Below are positions 35,992-45,127 of a stretch of 64,000 nucleotides of DNA, in pieces; position 1 is the first letter of the stretch, and every line of letters starts with the position of its first letter. Origin of the DNA: Caenispirillum bisanense (lineage in GTDB: Bacteria > Pseudomonadota > Alphaproteobacteria > Rhodospirillales > Rhodospirillaceae); assembly GCF_900230255.1 (NCBI RefSeq), contig NZ_OCNJ01000016.1:1-64000 (forward strand), given 5' to 3'. The notes under the pieces are model-generated. The model ran no database searches, was not told the DNA's origin, and saw only the letters and a program-made list of their open reading frames with translations. A program made the position numbers and the translations under genes.

Positions 35992-36044
35992 CCGCTCGAC
36001 CGCACCCTCCCCCGCTCTCTCCAGGTTCCAGAGGATCGAGACCC

Positions 36045-36401
36045 ATGAGCGACACCGAAACCCTGGCCCCGGCCACCGGCATCTCCATGACCGAGTCCGC
36101 GGCCGCCCGGGTGCGCACCCTGATCGCGCAGGAGGCCAAGCCGGGCCTGATGCTGCGCCTGACCGTGTCGGGCGGCGGCTGCTCCGGCTTCCAGTACGGC
36201 TTCGACCTCGACGCCGCCGTCAACGACGACGACACCGTGGGCGACTTCCACGGCGTGCGCCTAGTGGTGGACGAGGCGAGCCTCGACCTGCTGCAGGGCT
36301 CGGTGGTCGATTACGTGGAAGACCTCATGGGCGCCGCCTTCGTGGTGAAGAACCCCAACGCCACCGCCACCTGCGGCTGCGGATCCTCGTTCGCGATCTG
36401 A
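36045..36401 (+). CDS. erpA: Iron-sulfur cluster insertion protein (A-type)
   Basis: A 118-residue A-type Fe-S carrier. The three conserved cysteines are in G-G-C-S-G-F and [12 protein letters not shown] lies upstream of the ATG. It would pass clusters to apo-enzymes; ilvD in this window is one typical Fe-S client. The neighbour downstream is convergent. Confidence 0.93.
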   Translation: MSDTETLAPATGISMTESAAARVRTLIAQEAKPGLMLRLTVSGGGCSGFQYGFDLDAAVNDDDTVGDFHGVRLVVDEASLDLLQGSVVDYVEDLMGAAFVVKNPNATATCGCGSSFAI

Positions 36402-36423
36402 CGCGGGGACGGGCGTCGCCGCC

Positions 36424-37137
36424 TCACCAGGCGTCGCAGCGCTGCTGCAGGCCGTGGTAGTTGTCGGCCGTGTCGATGGCGGCGTTGCGCAGGCGGTGCT
36501 CCGCCCGCAGCGCTTCCAGCGGCTGCGCCAGCGCGGCGTTGATGACGCCGGCCGCGAGGCTCTTGGCCTCCTGCGCCGTGGCCGCCCACCGCACCCCCAT
36601 GCCGTCGCCCGCCCGCCGTACCGCGCGATCGAGGTGCGGCGCATGGCGCATCAGCACCTCGCGGGTGATGGCGACGTGCTCCAACTCGTGGTCGTGCACG
36701 GTGGTATAGGCGCAACTGCCCGGCCGGAAGTCGGCGGGGATGTAGACGCGCAGTTCCGGATAACCGATCTCCACCCGCGCCCCCTGCAACTGGGCGCACC
36801 AGCCGCCGCCGGGTGCCGGCCAGGTGGCGGTGCGCGTCGCCGTGCGCACTTCCAGGCTGCTTTCCGTCAGGCCCACCGTCGTCCAGCCGCCGGTGGTCAT
36901 GCGGGCGTTGTCGCTGCCCTGGAACAGGGTGGTGAGCTGCATCTTGTCGCGGCTGACGTCGAGCACGACGCGGCCGGGATCGAGCACCACTTCGGTCTCC
37001 ACCGGACCGTGCGGCACCGCGCGGCAGCCGGCCGCCGCGGAAGCCTGTGCCGCAGGCGCGGCGGCGAGCAGCAGGAAAGCCGCCGCGGCGCCCGCGCGCA
37101 CGACGACACGCCCCGCGGAGACGAACTCCGTCAGCAT
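36424..37137 (-). CDS. DUF922-type secreted protein with HEXXH motif
   Basis: A 237-residue protein with a signal peptide (hydrophobic 17-33, then Q-A-S-A-A). The core has V-H-D-H-E-L-E-H-V: H150-E151-L-E-H154 is a HEXXH zinc-protease-type motif, followed by a helix with R-H-A. DUF922 proteins are predicted metalloproteases with no assigned substrate. The ATG at 37137 follows GAGG. Convergent with erpA, separated by 22 bp. Confidence 0.8.
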   Translation of the reverse strand: MLTEFVSAGRVVVRAGAAAAFLLLAAAPAAQASAAAGCRAVPHGPVETEVVLDPGRVVLDVSRDKMQLTTLFQGSDNARMTTGGWTTVGLTESSLEVRTATRTATWPAPGGGWCAQLQGARVEIGYPELRVYIPADFRPGSCAYTTVHDHELEHVAITREVLMRHAPHLDRAVRRAGDGMGVRWAATAQEAKSLAAGVINAALAQPLEALRAEHRLRNAAIDTADNYHGLQQRCDAW

Positions 37138-37304
37138 GATGACCTCGACTCTCTCTCGTCTGTCGTCGACGGGGCAGCCGGTGCGGACCCTGCCCTGGGC
37201 GGTCCGTCGCGGCGGTTCATGAGGCTTACCCGGTAGGCACCGTTCCGGGCTTTGTGCTACCACCGTCGACACCGCATCCTGCCACGCCGAACGGAAGCAA
37301 GTCC

Positions 37305-38087
37305 ATGCTCAAAATCGCCGCCTGGAACGTCAACTCCATCAAGGCCCGCCTGCCGAAACTGACGGACTGGCTGGCCGAGGCGCAGCCCGACGTGGCCCTG
37401 CTGCAGGAGATCAAGACCGTCGACGACGGCTTCCCGCTCATGGAGATCCGCGCCGCCGGCTACGAGCACTGCGCCGTGTGCGGCCAGAAGAGCTACAACG
37501 GCGTCGCCATCCTGTCGCGCCACCCGCTGACCGAGGTGCGCCGCGGCCTGCCCGGCGAGCCCGAGGACCAGCAGGCGCGCTATGTGGAAGCGGTGGTGGA
37601 CGGCCGCATCCGCGTCGCCTCGGTCTACGTGCCCAACGGCAATCCGGTCGACACCGAGAAGTTCCCCTACAAGCTGCGGTGGATGGAGAACCTGCGCCTG
37701 CATGTCCAGCGCCTGCTGACGGAAAGCGACATGCCGCTCTTGGTGGGCGGCGACTACAACGTCTGCCCGACGGACGACGACGTCTACGACCCCGACGGCT
37801 GGAGCAACGACGCCCTGTGCCGGCCGGAGAGCCGCGCCGCCTTCCGCGCCCTCCTGTGGCTCGGCCTGACCGACACCTACCGCACCCTGCACCCGGAGCC
37901 GCACCGCTACACCTTCTGGGACTACCAGCAGGGCGCCTGGCAGCGCGACCTGGGCCTGCGCATCGACCACCTGCTGCTCGACGGCCGGGCGCTCGACCGG
38001 GTGCGCGCCTGCGTCATCGACAAGGGTCCGCGCGGCCGCGAGAAGGCCTCCGACCACACCCCCATCTGGGCCGAGATCGAGGTCTGA
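37305..38087 (+). CDS. xth: Exodeoxyribonuclease III
   Basis: A 260-residue AP endonuclease/3'-exonuclease for base-excision repair. It opens MLKIAAWNVNSIKARL, then L-L-Q-E-I-K (metal glutamate), G-G-D-Y-N-V-C-P, L-R-I-D-H-L-L and S-D-H-T-P-I-W, the catalytic D-H pair near the end. GGAAG precedes the ATG. A standard, complete Xth. Confidence 0.95.
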   Translation: MLKIAAWNVNSIKARLPKLTDWLAEAQPDVALLQEIKTVDDGFPLMEIRAAGYEHCAVCGQKSYNGVAILSRHPLTEVRRGLPGEPEDQQARYVEAVVDGRIRVASVYVPNGNPVDTEKFPYKLRWMENLRLHVQRLLTESDMPLLVGGDYNVCPTDDDVYDPDGWSNDALCRPESRAAFRALLWLGLTDTYRTLHPEPHRYTFWDYQQGAWQRDLGLRIDHLLLDGRALDRVRACVIDKGPRGREKASDHTPIWAEIEV

Positions 38088-38223
38088 CACCGGCAGCCGC
38101 GCCCCCTCCGATCACAGGGCGCCGGCGGCGGCGTCCACCCCTAACATCCGCCCTACCCCCGCCGGACGCGCCGCGCTAAGGTGAGCCGCCCGCGGGGGAA
38201 GCGGGTGGAACGGGGGACGACGA

Positions 38224-40713
38224 ATGGCGATGGGCGGCATCGAGCTGGCGGTGCTGGGCGTGGCGGGGCTGCTCGGCCTCGTGATCCTGCTCGTGCCGGC
38301 GGCGGCGCGCCTGAACGTGCCGTTCTCGCTCGCCCTCGCCGTGTTCGGCATGGTGCTCGGCGTCGCCGCCGAGGCCCTGCCGCCCGGCCTGCTGGCCGCC
38401 GGCCTCGACGCCTTCCACCTCTCGTCGGACGCCTTCATCGTCCTGTTCCTGCCGGTGCTGCTGTTCGAGACCGCCGTGGTGGTCGACGTGCGCCGGCTGA
38501 TGGACGACATCACCCCCATCCTGCTGCTGGCGGTGGTCGCCGTGGTGGTCTCTACCGCCGTCGTCGGCCTCAGCCTCGCCGCCGTGTCCGACGTCGGGCT
38601 GATCGCCTGCCTGCTGCTGGCCGCCATCGTCTCGACCACCGATCCGGTGGCCGTCGTCGCCATCTTCCGCGACCTCGGCGTGCCGCACCGCCTGAGCCTG
38701 CTGGTCGAGGGCGAAAGCCTGTTCAACGACGCCGCCGCCATCGTGCTGTTCACCCTGTTCCTCGGCATGCTGACCGGCGAGCGCCAGCCCGACCCGGTGG
38801 CGGCCGTGGGCGCCTTCGCCTGGGGCTTCGCCGGCGGGCTCGCCGTCGGCTGGCTGGCCGGGCGCGCCCTCTTCCTGCTGGTGAGCGCCCTGCGCGGCCA
38901 CCGCTTCGCCGAGATCACGGCGACGGTCGCCGCCGCCTACCTCGTGTTCATCGTCGGCGAGCACGAATTGCACGTCTCGGGCGTCGTCGCCGTCGTCACG
39001 CTGGCGCTCGTGCTGAGCTACGAGGGCCGCACCCGCATGTCGGCGCAGACCTGGACCAGTCTGGTGGACGTGTGGCAGCAGTTGGGCTTCTGGGCCAGTT
39101 CGCTCGTCTTCGTGCTGGCGACCCTGCGGGTGCCGGAAATGCTGCGCGCCATGACCGGTGCCGATCTGGTGCTGCTGGCCGTGCTCGTGGTGGCGGCGTT
39201 GGCGGCGCGGGCGCTGGTGCTGTTCGGCCTGCTGCCGGTGATGACGCGCCTCGGCCTCGCCCAGGGCATCAGCCGGCCGTTGCGCGCCGTCGTGTTGTGG
39301 GGCGGCCTGCGCGGCGCCGTGTCGCTGGCGCTCGCGCTGGCGGTGGTGGAGGCGCCGGGCGTGCCGGCGGCGACCCGCGACTTCGTCGCCGTGCTGACCA
39401 CCGCCTTCGTGCTGTTCACCCTGTTCGTCAACGCGCCCCTGCTCGGCCCGCTGATCCGCTGGCTCGGGCTCGACCGTCTGTCGCCGGCCGATGCCGCCGT
39501 GCGCGGCCGCGCCATCGCCGCGGCGCTGGCGACGGTGCGCGGCCGCATCGACGAGGCGGCGGAGGACTACGGCCTCGACCCCACCCGCGCCGCCGCTGTC
39601 GCCGCCCGCTACACCGAACGCCTCGCCGCCGCCGAAGCGGAAGCCTCGCCCGAGGGCGGCACCGACGAACGCCTGCGCGCCGGCCTGCTCATGGTCACCG
39701 GGCATGAGGCGGCGCATACCCTCGCCCAGTTCCGCGACGGGATCCTCTCAGGCCGCATGGCCCGCCGCCTGATGGCCGAGACGGCGCGGCTGGAAGACGC
39801 CCTGAAGACCACCGGCCTCGACGGCTACGCCGCCGCCTGCACGGCCGCCCTCGCCTTCTCGCCGCGTTTCCGCCTGACCCTGGTGCTGCAGCGCCGCTTC
39901 GGCTGGGACCGGCCGCTGGCCGCGGAACTGGCCAACCGCGCCGAGGCCCTGCTGCTGACCCAGACCACCCTGCGCCAGTTGCGCGCCTTCGCCGCCGACC
40001 GGCTGGCGGCGGTGATGGGCGGCGCGGCGGCGGCGGCTTGCGTGCAGGTGCTGGACGCGCGGGCTGAGGGCGTGGAGAAGGCGCTGGACGCCCTGCGCCT
40101 GCAATACGGCGGCTTCTTCCAGGCGCTGCAGCAGCAGTACCTGGAGCGCGCCGCCCGCCGCGTCGAGGAAAGCGAATACCGCCGCCTGCGTGCCGACGGC
40201 GTCATCGGGCACGAGGTGCACCGCGACCTGCTCGCCGACCTGCGGACCCGCGCCGCCGCCCTCGCCCGCCGGCCGCCGCTGGACCTGGACCTGGAGCCGG
40301 CGGTCCTGCTGCGCCGCATGCCGCTGTTCGACGGCCTGAGCCCGACCGACCTCGCCGCCGTCGCCCGCCGCCTGCGGCCGCGCCTCGCCGTGCCGGGGGA
40401 ACTGGTGGTGCGCAAGGGGGATCGCGGCGAGGCCATGTACTTCATCGCCTCGGGCGCAGTCGAGGCCAAGGTGGCACCGGCCCCCGTGCGCCTCGGCACC
40501 GGCGATTTCTTCGGCGAACTGGCGGTGCTCACCAAGGCGCCGCGGCGCGCCGACATCGAGGCCCTGTGCTTCTGTCAGCTGCTGGAGCTGCACGCCCGCG
40601 ACCTGGACGCGCTGACGCGCACGTCGCCGTCGCTGAAGGCCGCCATCCACGACACCGCCCGCCGCCGCCTGGATGCGGCGGACAGCCTGCAGCGGGCGGC
40701 GGAAGCGGTGTAG
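38224..40713 (+). CDS. CPA1-type Na+/H+ antiporter with C-terminal cyclic-nucleotide-binding domain
   Basis: An 829-residue protein. Residues 1 to about 415 form twelve or so hydrophobic segments of a NhaP/CPA1 antiporter, with E164-S-L-F-N-D169 and D-P-V-A-V-V near 143. A long soluble helical region follows (about 420-690). The C-terminus (694-812) is a CNB domain with G-D-F-F-G-E-L at 759-765 and A-P-R-R-A-D near 771, the phosphate-binding cassette. This suggests gating by cAMP or cGMP; plant and sperm antiporters share this general layout. A class III cyclase lies at the right edge of the window. Confidence 0.88.
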   Translation: MAMGGIELAVLGVAGLLGLVILLVPAAARLNVPFSLALAVFGMVLGVAAEALPPGLLAAGLDAFHLSSDAFIVLFLPVLLFETAVVVDVRRLMDDITPILLLAVVAVVVSTAVVGLSLAAVSDVGLIACLLLAAIVSTTDPVAVVAIFRDLGVPHRLSLLVEGESLFNDAAAIVLFTLFLGMLTGERQPDPVAAVGAFAWGFAGGLAVGWLAGRALFLLVSALRGHRFAEITATVAAAYLVFIVGEHELHVSGVVAVVTLALVLSYEGRTRMSAQTWTSLVDVWQQLGFWASSLVFVLATLRVPEMLRAMTGADLVLLAVLVVAALAARALVLFGLLPVMTRLGLAQGISRPLRAVVLWGGLRGAVSLALALAVVEAPGVPAATRDFVAVLTTAFVLFTLFVNAPLLGPLIRWLGLDRLSPADAAVRGRAIAAALATVRGRIDEAAEDYGLDPTRAAAVAARYTERLAAAEAEASPEGGTDERLRAGLLMVTGHEAAHTLAQFRDGILSGRMARRLMAETARLEDALKTTGLDGYAAACTAALAFSPRFRLTLVLQRRFGWDRPLAAELANRAEALLLTQTTLRQLRAFAADRLAAVMGGAAAAACVQVLDARAEGVEKALDALRLQYGGFFQALQQQYLERAARRVEESEYRRLRADGVIGHEVHRDLLADLRTRAAALARRPPLDLDLEPAVLLRRMPLFDGLSPTDLAAVARRLRPRLAVPGELVVRKGDRGEAMYFIASGAVEAKVAPAPVRLGTGDFFGELAVLTKAPRRADIEALCFCQLLELHARDLDALTRTSPSLKAAIHDTARRRLDAADSLQRAAEAV

Positions 40714-40767
40714 CGGCGGCCGTGGCCGTGGCCGTGGCGGTAGCCGTGGCGGCAGCCGTCAGCGGCT
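40714..40767. repeat. Short GGCCGT-type tandem repeat with a small hairpin
   Basis: A run of six-base units (GTGGCC/GTAGCC/GCAGCC variants) fills 40714-40757, between the antiporter and hemerythrin genes. It is followed by CAGCCG/CGGCTG, a 6-bp stem. It may be a simple-sequence tract or a weak terminator. Confidence 0.5.
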
Positions 40768-41628
40768 GAGGGCGCTGGTGGCGGCGTCGAGGAAGCCGCG
40801 CGCGGTGATGGGCTTTTCCAGGAAGTCGTCGACCCCGGCCGCGACGGCGCGGTCGCGCACGTCGTCGTCGGAATAGCCGGACATCATGATGATCTTGGCC
40901 TGCGAGCCGCCGGCCCGCGCCTGGCTCACGAACTCGATCCCGTCCATGGCTTCCATGCGCCAGTCGCACAGCACCAGGTCGGGCACCGCCGCCGCCAGGG
41001 CGGCCAGCCCTTCCTCGCCGTTGCCGGCCATGGTGATGTCGCGCACGCCGAGGGACTTGAGGATGGTCTGGATGATGATCTGGAAGTTGCGGTTGTCTTC
41101 CACCACCAGCACTTTCACCCGCGCCCAGTCCACCAGCGGGGCGCCGTCGTCCTCGTAATCGTCGCCCTCGGCATGGTCGAAGGCGACGCCGGTGGCGGCC
41201 TTGATCGCCACCTCGTTGCCGACGCAGGCGCCGCGGTAGGCCATGTCGTGGCCGTTGATGTGGTCGACCAGCCAGGACCGCAGGAAGTTGAGCACTTCCT
41301 CGCCGTGGACGCTCTCCGGGTCCTGCTCGAAGCGGGTGCGGATGGCGACCACCTGGGCCGTCAGGTCACGGTGCAGCGCCTTGTGGCCGGCGAGGCCGCC
41401 GTAGCCGGCGACCTCCTGCAGCCGTTCCTCGCGGGCGAAGTGGTACTCGGTGTAGTCCACGAGGGAGTTCAGCACGCTGCCGAGCGTCGCCTTCTCCTCG
41501 CGGTCACCGACCGTCTCGAACACCTGGTTCAGCAGCGAGACCAGGACCTTGTGATCGGCATCGATGATCGGGATGCCGATCTTCAGGTCTTCGGTCCACT
41601 CGATCGGCCGCACCTCAGCAGTACCCAC
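40759..41628 (-). CDS. Hemerythrin-response regulator fusion
   Basis: A 289-residue two-domain protein. The N-terminal part (about 10-135) is a bacteriohemerythrin with all ligands: H26, H63-x3-E67, H82-x3-H86, H123-x4-D128, a di-iron O2-binding site. The C-terminal part (about 170-289) is a receiver with acidic pair E177-D178, phosphoacceptor D222 and K272. There is no DNA-binding output. The protein could read oxygen and a histidine kinase signal together. The GTG start at 41628 follows GGGAGGGGG. ilvD lies 23 bp upstream on the same strand. Confidence 0.85.
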   Translation of the reverse strand: MGTAEVRPIEWTEDLKIGIPIIDADHKVLVSLLNQVFETVGDREEKATLGSVLNSLVDYTEYHFAREERLQEVAGYGGLAGHKALHRDLTAQVVAIRTRFEQDPESVHGEEVLNFLRSWLVDHINGHDMAYRGACVGNEVAIKAATGVAFDHAEGDDYEDDGAPLVDWARVKVLVVEDNRNFQIIIQTILKSLGVRDITMAGNGEEGLAALAAAVPDLVLCDWRMEAMDGIEFVSQARAGGSQAKIIMMSGYSDDDVRDRAVAAGVDDFLEKPITARGFLDAATSALSR

Positions 41629-41651
41629 TTGCGCCCCCTCCCTGTCTGCGC

Positions 41652-43505
41652 TCAGCTCTTTTCGAGCTGGCTCACGTCGCGCACCGCCCCACGCGCCGCG
41701 CTGGTGGTCATGGCAGCATACGCCCGCAGCGCCTGACTGACCACACGCTCCCGCTTCACCGGCTTCCACGCCGCCGCGCCCTTGGCCTCCATGGCCGCCC
41801 GACGGTGCGCCAGTTCCTCGTCGGACAGGCGCACGGCGATGGTGCGGTTGGGGATGTCGATGTCGATCATGTCGCCCTCTTCCACCAGCCCGATGGCGCC
41901 GCCTTCGGCCGCTTCCGGCGAGGCGTGGCCGATGGACAGGCCCGAGGTGCCGCCCGAGAAGCGGCCGTCGGTGACCAGGGCGCAGGCCTTGCCGAGGCCC
42001 ATGCTCTTCAGGTAGCTGGTCGGGTAGAGCATTTCCTGCATGCCGGGGCCGCCCTTGGGGCCCTCGTAGCGCACCACCACCACGTCGCCTTCCTTGACGA
42101 CGCCGCCGAGGATCTTGGCGACCGCCTCGTCCTGGCTCTCGCAGATGACGGCGGGGCCGGAGAACTTCAGGTTGCTCTCGTCGACGCCGGCCGTCTTCAC
42201 GATGCAGCCTTCCAGCGCGATGTTGCCGTACAGCACGGCGAGGCCGCCGTCCTTGCTGTAGGCGTTCTCGGCCGAGCGGATGACGCCCTTGGCGCGGTCG
42301 CGGTCGACCTCGGTGTAGCGGCGGTTCTGGCTGAAGGCTTCCGTCGTGCGCACGCCACCCGGCGCGGCACGGTAATAGGTGTCGACCTCGGGCGCCGCCG
42401 TGCGCACGACGTCCCACTTGTCGATGGCGTCGGCCAGCGTTTCGGCGTGCACGGTCGACACGTCGGTCGCGAGCAGGCCGGCGCGCTCCAGCTCGCCCAG
42501 GATGCCGTAGACGCCGCCGGCGCGGTGGACGTCCTCCATGTGGATGTTCTGCACCGCCGGGGCGACCTTGCACAGCACCGGCACCTTGCGCGACATGCGG
42601 TCGATGTCGGCCATGCCGAAGGGCACGCCGCCCTCCTCCGCCGCCGCCAGCAGGTGCAGCACGGTGTTGGTGGAGCCGCCCATGGCGATGTCGAGCGCGA
42701 TGGCGTTCTCGAAGGCCTTCACGGTGGCGATGCCGCGCGGCAGCACCCGCTCGTCACCCTGCTCGTAGTAGCGCTTGGTGATGCGCACGACGGTGCGGGC
42801 GGCTTCCAGGAACAGCTCGCGGCGGTCGGCGTGGGTGGCGAGCACGCTGCCGTTGCCGGGCAGCGACAGGCCGAGCGCCTCCGTCAGGCAGTTCATGGAG
42901 TTGGCGGTGAACATGCCCGAGCACGAGCCGCAGGTCGGGCAGGCGGACCGCTCGTAGGCCTGCACGTCGGCGTCGGAGACCTTCTGGTCGGCCGCCACGA
43001 TCATGGCGTCGATCAGGTCGATGGCGTGTTCCTTGCCCTCCAGGATGACCTTGCCGGCCTCCATGGGGCCGCCCGAGACGAACACGGTCGGGATGTTCAG
43101 GCGCATGGCGGCCATGAGCATGCCCGGCGTGATCTTGTCGCAGTTGGAGATGCACACCAGCGCGTCGGCGCAGTGGGCATTGACCATGTATTCCACCGCA
43201 TCGGCGATCAGCTCGCGCGACGGCAGGCTGTAGAGCATGCCGGCGTGGCCCATGGCGATGCCGTCGTCCACGGCGATGGTGTTGAATTCCTTGGCGACGC
43301 CGCCGCTGGCCTCGATCTCGCGCGCCACCAACTGGCCCAGGTCCTTCAGGTGCACGTGGCCCGGCACGAACTGGGTGAAGGAATTAGCGATGGCGATGAT
43401 GGGCTTGCCGAAGTCCTCTTCCTTCATGCCGGTGGCCCGCCACAGGCCGCGGGCGCCGGCCATGTTGCGGCCGTGGGTGGACGTGCGGGAGCGGAACTCG
43501 GGCAT
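41652..43505 (-). CDS. ilvD: Dihydroxy-acid dehydratase
   Basis: A 617-residue Fe-S enzyme of valine, leucine and isoleucine synthesis. The start M-P[17 protein letters not shown] closely follows E. coli IlvD (616 residues). Cluster cysteines are visible in C-I-S-N-C-D-K (C122) and [16 protein letters not shown] small hairpin (43583-43601) and an AT-richer stretch lie upstream; I see no leader peptide or riboswitch. Confidence 0.97.
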   Translation of the reverse strand: MPEFRSRTSTHGRNMAGARGLWRATGMKEEDFGKPIIAIANSFTQFVPGHVHLKDLGQLVAREIEASGGVAKEFNTIAVDDGIAMGHAGMLYSLPSRELIADAVEYMVNAHCADALVCISNCDKITPGMLMAAMRLNIPTVFVSGGPMEAGKVILEGKEHAIDLIDAMIVAADQKVSDADVQAYERSACPTCGSCSGMFTANSMNCLTEALGLSLPGNGSVLATHADRRELFLEAARTVVRITKRYYEQGDERVLPRGIATVKAFENAIALDIAMGGSTNTVLHLLAAAEEGGVPFGMADIDRMSRKVPVLCKVAPAVQNIHMEDVHRAGGVYGILGELERAGLLATDVSTVHAETLADAIDKWDVVRTAAPEVDTYYRAAPGGVRTTEAFSQNRRYTEVDRDRAKGVIRSAENAYSKDGGLAVLYGNIALEGCIVKTAGVDESNLKFSGPAVICESQDEAVAKILGGVVKEGDVVVVRYEGPKGGPGMQEMLYPTSYLKSMGLGKACALVTDGRFSGGTSGLSIGHASPEAAEGGAIGLVEEGDMIDIDIPNRTIAVRLSDEELAHRRAAMEAKGAAAWKPVKRERVVSQALRAYAAMTTSAARGAVRDVSQLEKS

Positions 43506-43635
43506 GGTCGGTCTCCGGTAAGCCGCAGAACTTATGCGGGAATTTTCGGGCGTCACAAGAGTTTTATACGCTTAAGCGCCCAGGGCTTTACAATCAAGCC
43601 CCGCCATGCGCCGGCGAAGAAATTTCATTCAAGAT

Positions 43636-44538
43636 TCAGGGCGTCTTCGCGACATAATCGGGAAGAAGCCCCGCCTCCCGGCAGCGCGCCAGCGTATCCT
43701 GCCCGGCCAGGAAGCCGCATTCCACCAGCACCACCTTCATGCCGGCCCCACGGGCACCCAGCACGTCGGTGTGCGGGCTGTCGCCGACCATGAGCATGCG
43801 GTCGCGGGCGACGTCGGGGAAGCGTTGCCCCACCAAGTCGTAGACGGCGCGGAAAGGCTTGCCGAGGAAGGTGACATCGGTCAGGCCGCGCTCCGCCAGT
43901 TCGTGGGCCGGGTGGCCGGGTTCCAGCGAGATGCGGCCCTTATATGGGCAGGCGACGTCGGGATTGCACACGATCATCGGCCGCGGCCGCTCCGCCAGCG
44001 CATCGGCCAGCAGGGCGGCGTGAGCCTCGTCCCAGAAGTTGTTGTCGACGAACAGGAAGCCGTCCACGGCGGCGTAGTCGGCGGCGGTCGCCTCCGCCCC
44101 CAGCGGTCGACAGTCGGCGAAGCGGGCGGCGATGTCGGCGGCATGGCTCGTCACCACGCCCCAGGGGCCGGGCGCGCGCTGCGCCATGACCTCGGGCAGC
44201 AGCGAGCGGCCGGAGATGATCTCCTGCGGCGTCACGTCGTAGCCGCGGGCATTGAGGCCTTGCGCGACGCCCTCCGGCCCGTGGGTGACGTCGTTGGTGA
44301 CGACGCACAGGCGCTTGCCCATCTCGCGCAGCGCCCGGAAGGCCGCGAGCCCCTCCGGCAGGGCCTCGCCGCCCAGGTGCAGCACGCCGTAGGCGTCGAA
44401 CACCACCAGGTCGAAGCCGTCCACCACGTCGAGCAGCCCGGCCACCCGGCGCGGTTCCACCGGCGGCGGGAAGGCCGGCAGGCGGGGACGCGCGGCGAGG
44501 TAGACGCGCCAGGCGTCCTCGAAGGTGACGGACAGCAT
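43636..44538 (-). CDS. HAD-IIA family hydrolase (TIGR01459 type)
   Basis: A 300-residue phosphatase. HAD motif I is F-D-A-Y-G-V-L-H (first Asp nucleophile; the second Asp of DxD is replaced by Y-G, which is usual in this clade), motif II V-V-T-N-D and motif IV G-D-S-P-H-T-D. TIGR01459-type HAD-IIA proteins are common in alphaproteobacteria with undefined substrates, probably sugar or nucleotide phosphates. A leftward neighbour follows the membrane protein at 44555. Confidence 0.85.
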   Translation of the reverse strand: MLSVTFEDAWRVYLAARPRLPAFPPPVEPRRVAGLLDVVDGFDLVVFDAYGVLHLGGEALPEGLAAFRALREMGKRLCVVTNDVTHGPEGVAQGLNARGYDVTPQEIISGRSLLPEVMAQRAPGPWGVVTSHAADIAARFADCRPLGAEATAADYAAVDGFLFVDNNFWDEAHAALLADALAERPRPMIVCNPDVACPYKGRISLEPGHPAHELAERGLTDVTFLGKPFRAVYDLVGQRFPDVARDRMLMVGDSPHTDVLGARGAGMKVVLVECGFLAGQDTLARCREAGLLPDYVAKTP

Positions 44539-44554
44539 GACGGGTACTCTCTCC

Positions 44555-45112
44555 TCAGCTCGGGTCCAGGTCGTGGGCGTCCAATTCCTTCTGGAGGCCC
44601 TTGGCACGCGCCTTCAACTCGTTCTCCAGGCGGCGCACCTGGCGGTGCAGGTCGTCCATGCGGCGCAGCGCCGCCTGCCGCCGCTCGTCGCGGAAGCGGC
44701 CGAGGGGCGAGCGGACGAACAGCGCCCCCATGATCCACAGCAGCACGAAACCCGCCGCCATGATGGCGACCGCCGCCCAGACGCGATCCGGCGCCTGCCC
44801 GATGGCCAGCGCGGTGCCCCACACGCCGATGGTCGACAGCGCCGCCCCGCCGAGCAGCACCAGCCGGTCGAGGACGCGGCTGTCCTTGGCCTGCTCGCCC
44901 TCCACGGCGCGCACGGCGTCGGCGATCTCCTGCTTCGCCATGGCCTGCCAGGACTTGAACGACACGCCGGCGGAGGCGGAGCGCTTCTCGCGGATGAAGC
45001 GCTCCAGCTTGGTCACCACCACCTCGGCCCGTTCGTCCGGCGTCGGCGCGCCGGGTGGCCGCGGGGCCTTGCCGGCCCCGCCTGCCCTGCCCTTGGCGCC
45101 CTTGCCGGCCAC
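44555..45112 (-). CDS. Hypothetical membrane protein with two helices and coiled coil
   Basis: A 185-residue protein, not recognised. The N-terminus is basic and Gly/Pro/Ala-rich, then a helix, then two hydrophobic segments (about 100-120 and 124-143: V-L-L-G-G-A-A-L-S-T-I-G-V and V-A-I-M-A-A-G-F-V-L-L-W-I-M), and a C-terminal coiled coil rich in R, E, L and K. It lies between valS (15 bp) and the HAD gene (16 bp) on the same strand, probably in one transcript. Confidence 0.7.
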   Translation of the reverse strand: MAGKGAKGRAGGAGKAPRPPGAPTPDERAEVVVTKLERFIREKRSASAGVSFKSWQAMAKQEIADAVRAVEGEQAKDSRVLDRLVLLGGAALSTIGVWGTALAIGQAPDRVWAAVAIMAAGFVLLWIMGALFVRSPLGRFRDERRQAALRRMDDLHRQVRRLENELKARAKGLQKELDAHDLDPS

Positions 45113-45127
45113 GGCGACGACCGCGTC

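Noticed and set aside
40714-40767. CRISPR-like or regulatory repeat after the antiporter gene
   Set aside because: It is a simple six-base tract in GC-rich DNA with no spacers and is better described as a simple repeat.
43506-43635. Riboswitch or leader attenuator before ilvD
   Set aside because: Only a 6-bp hairpin is present; there is no branched-chain-rich leader peptide and no known aptamer pattern.
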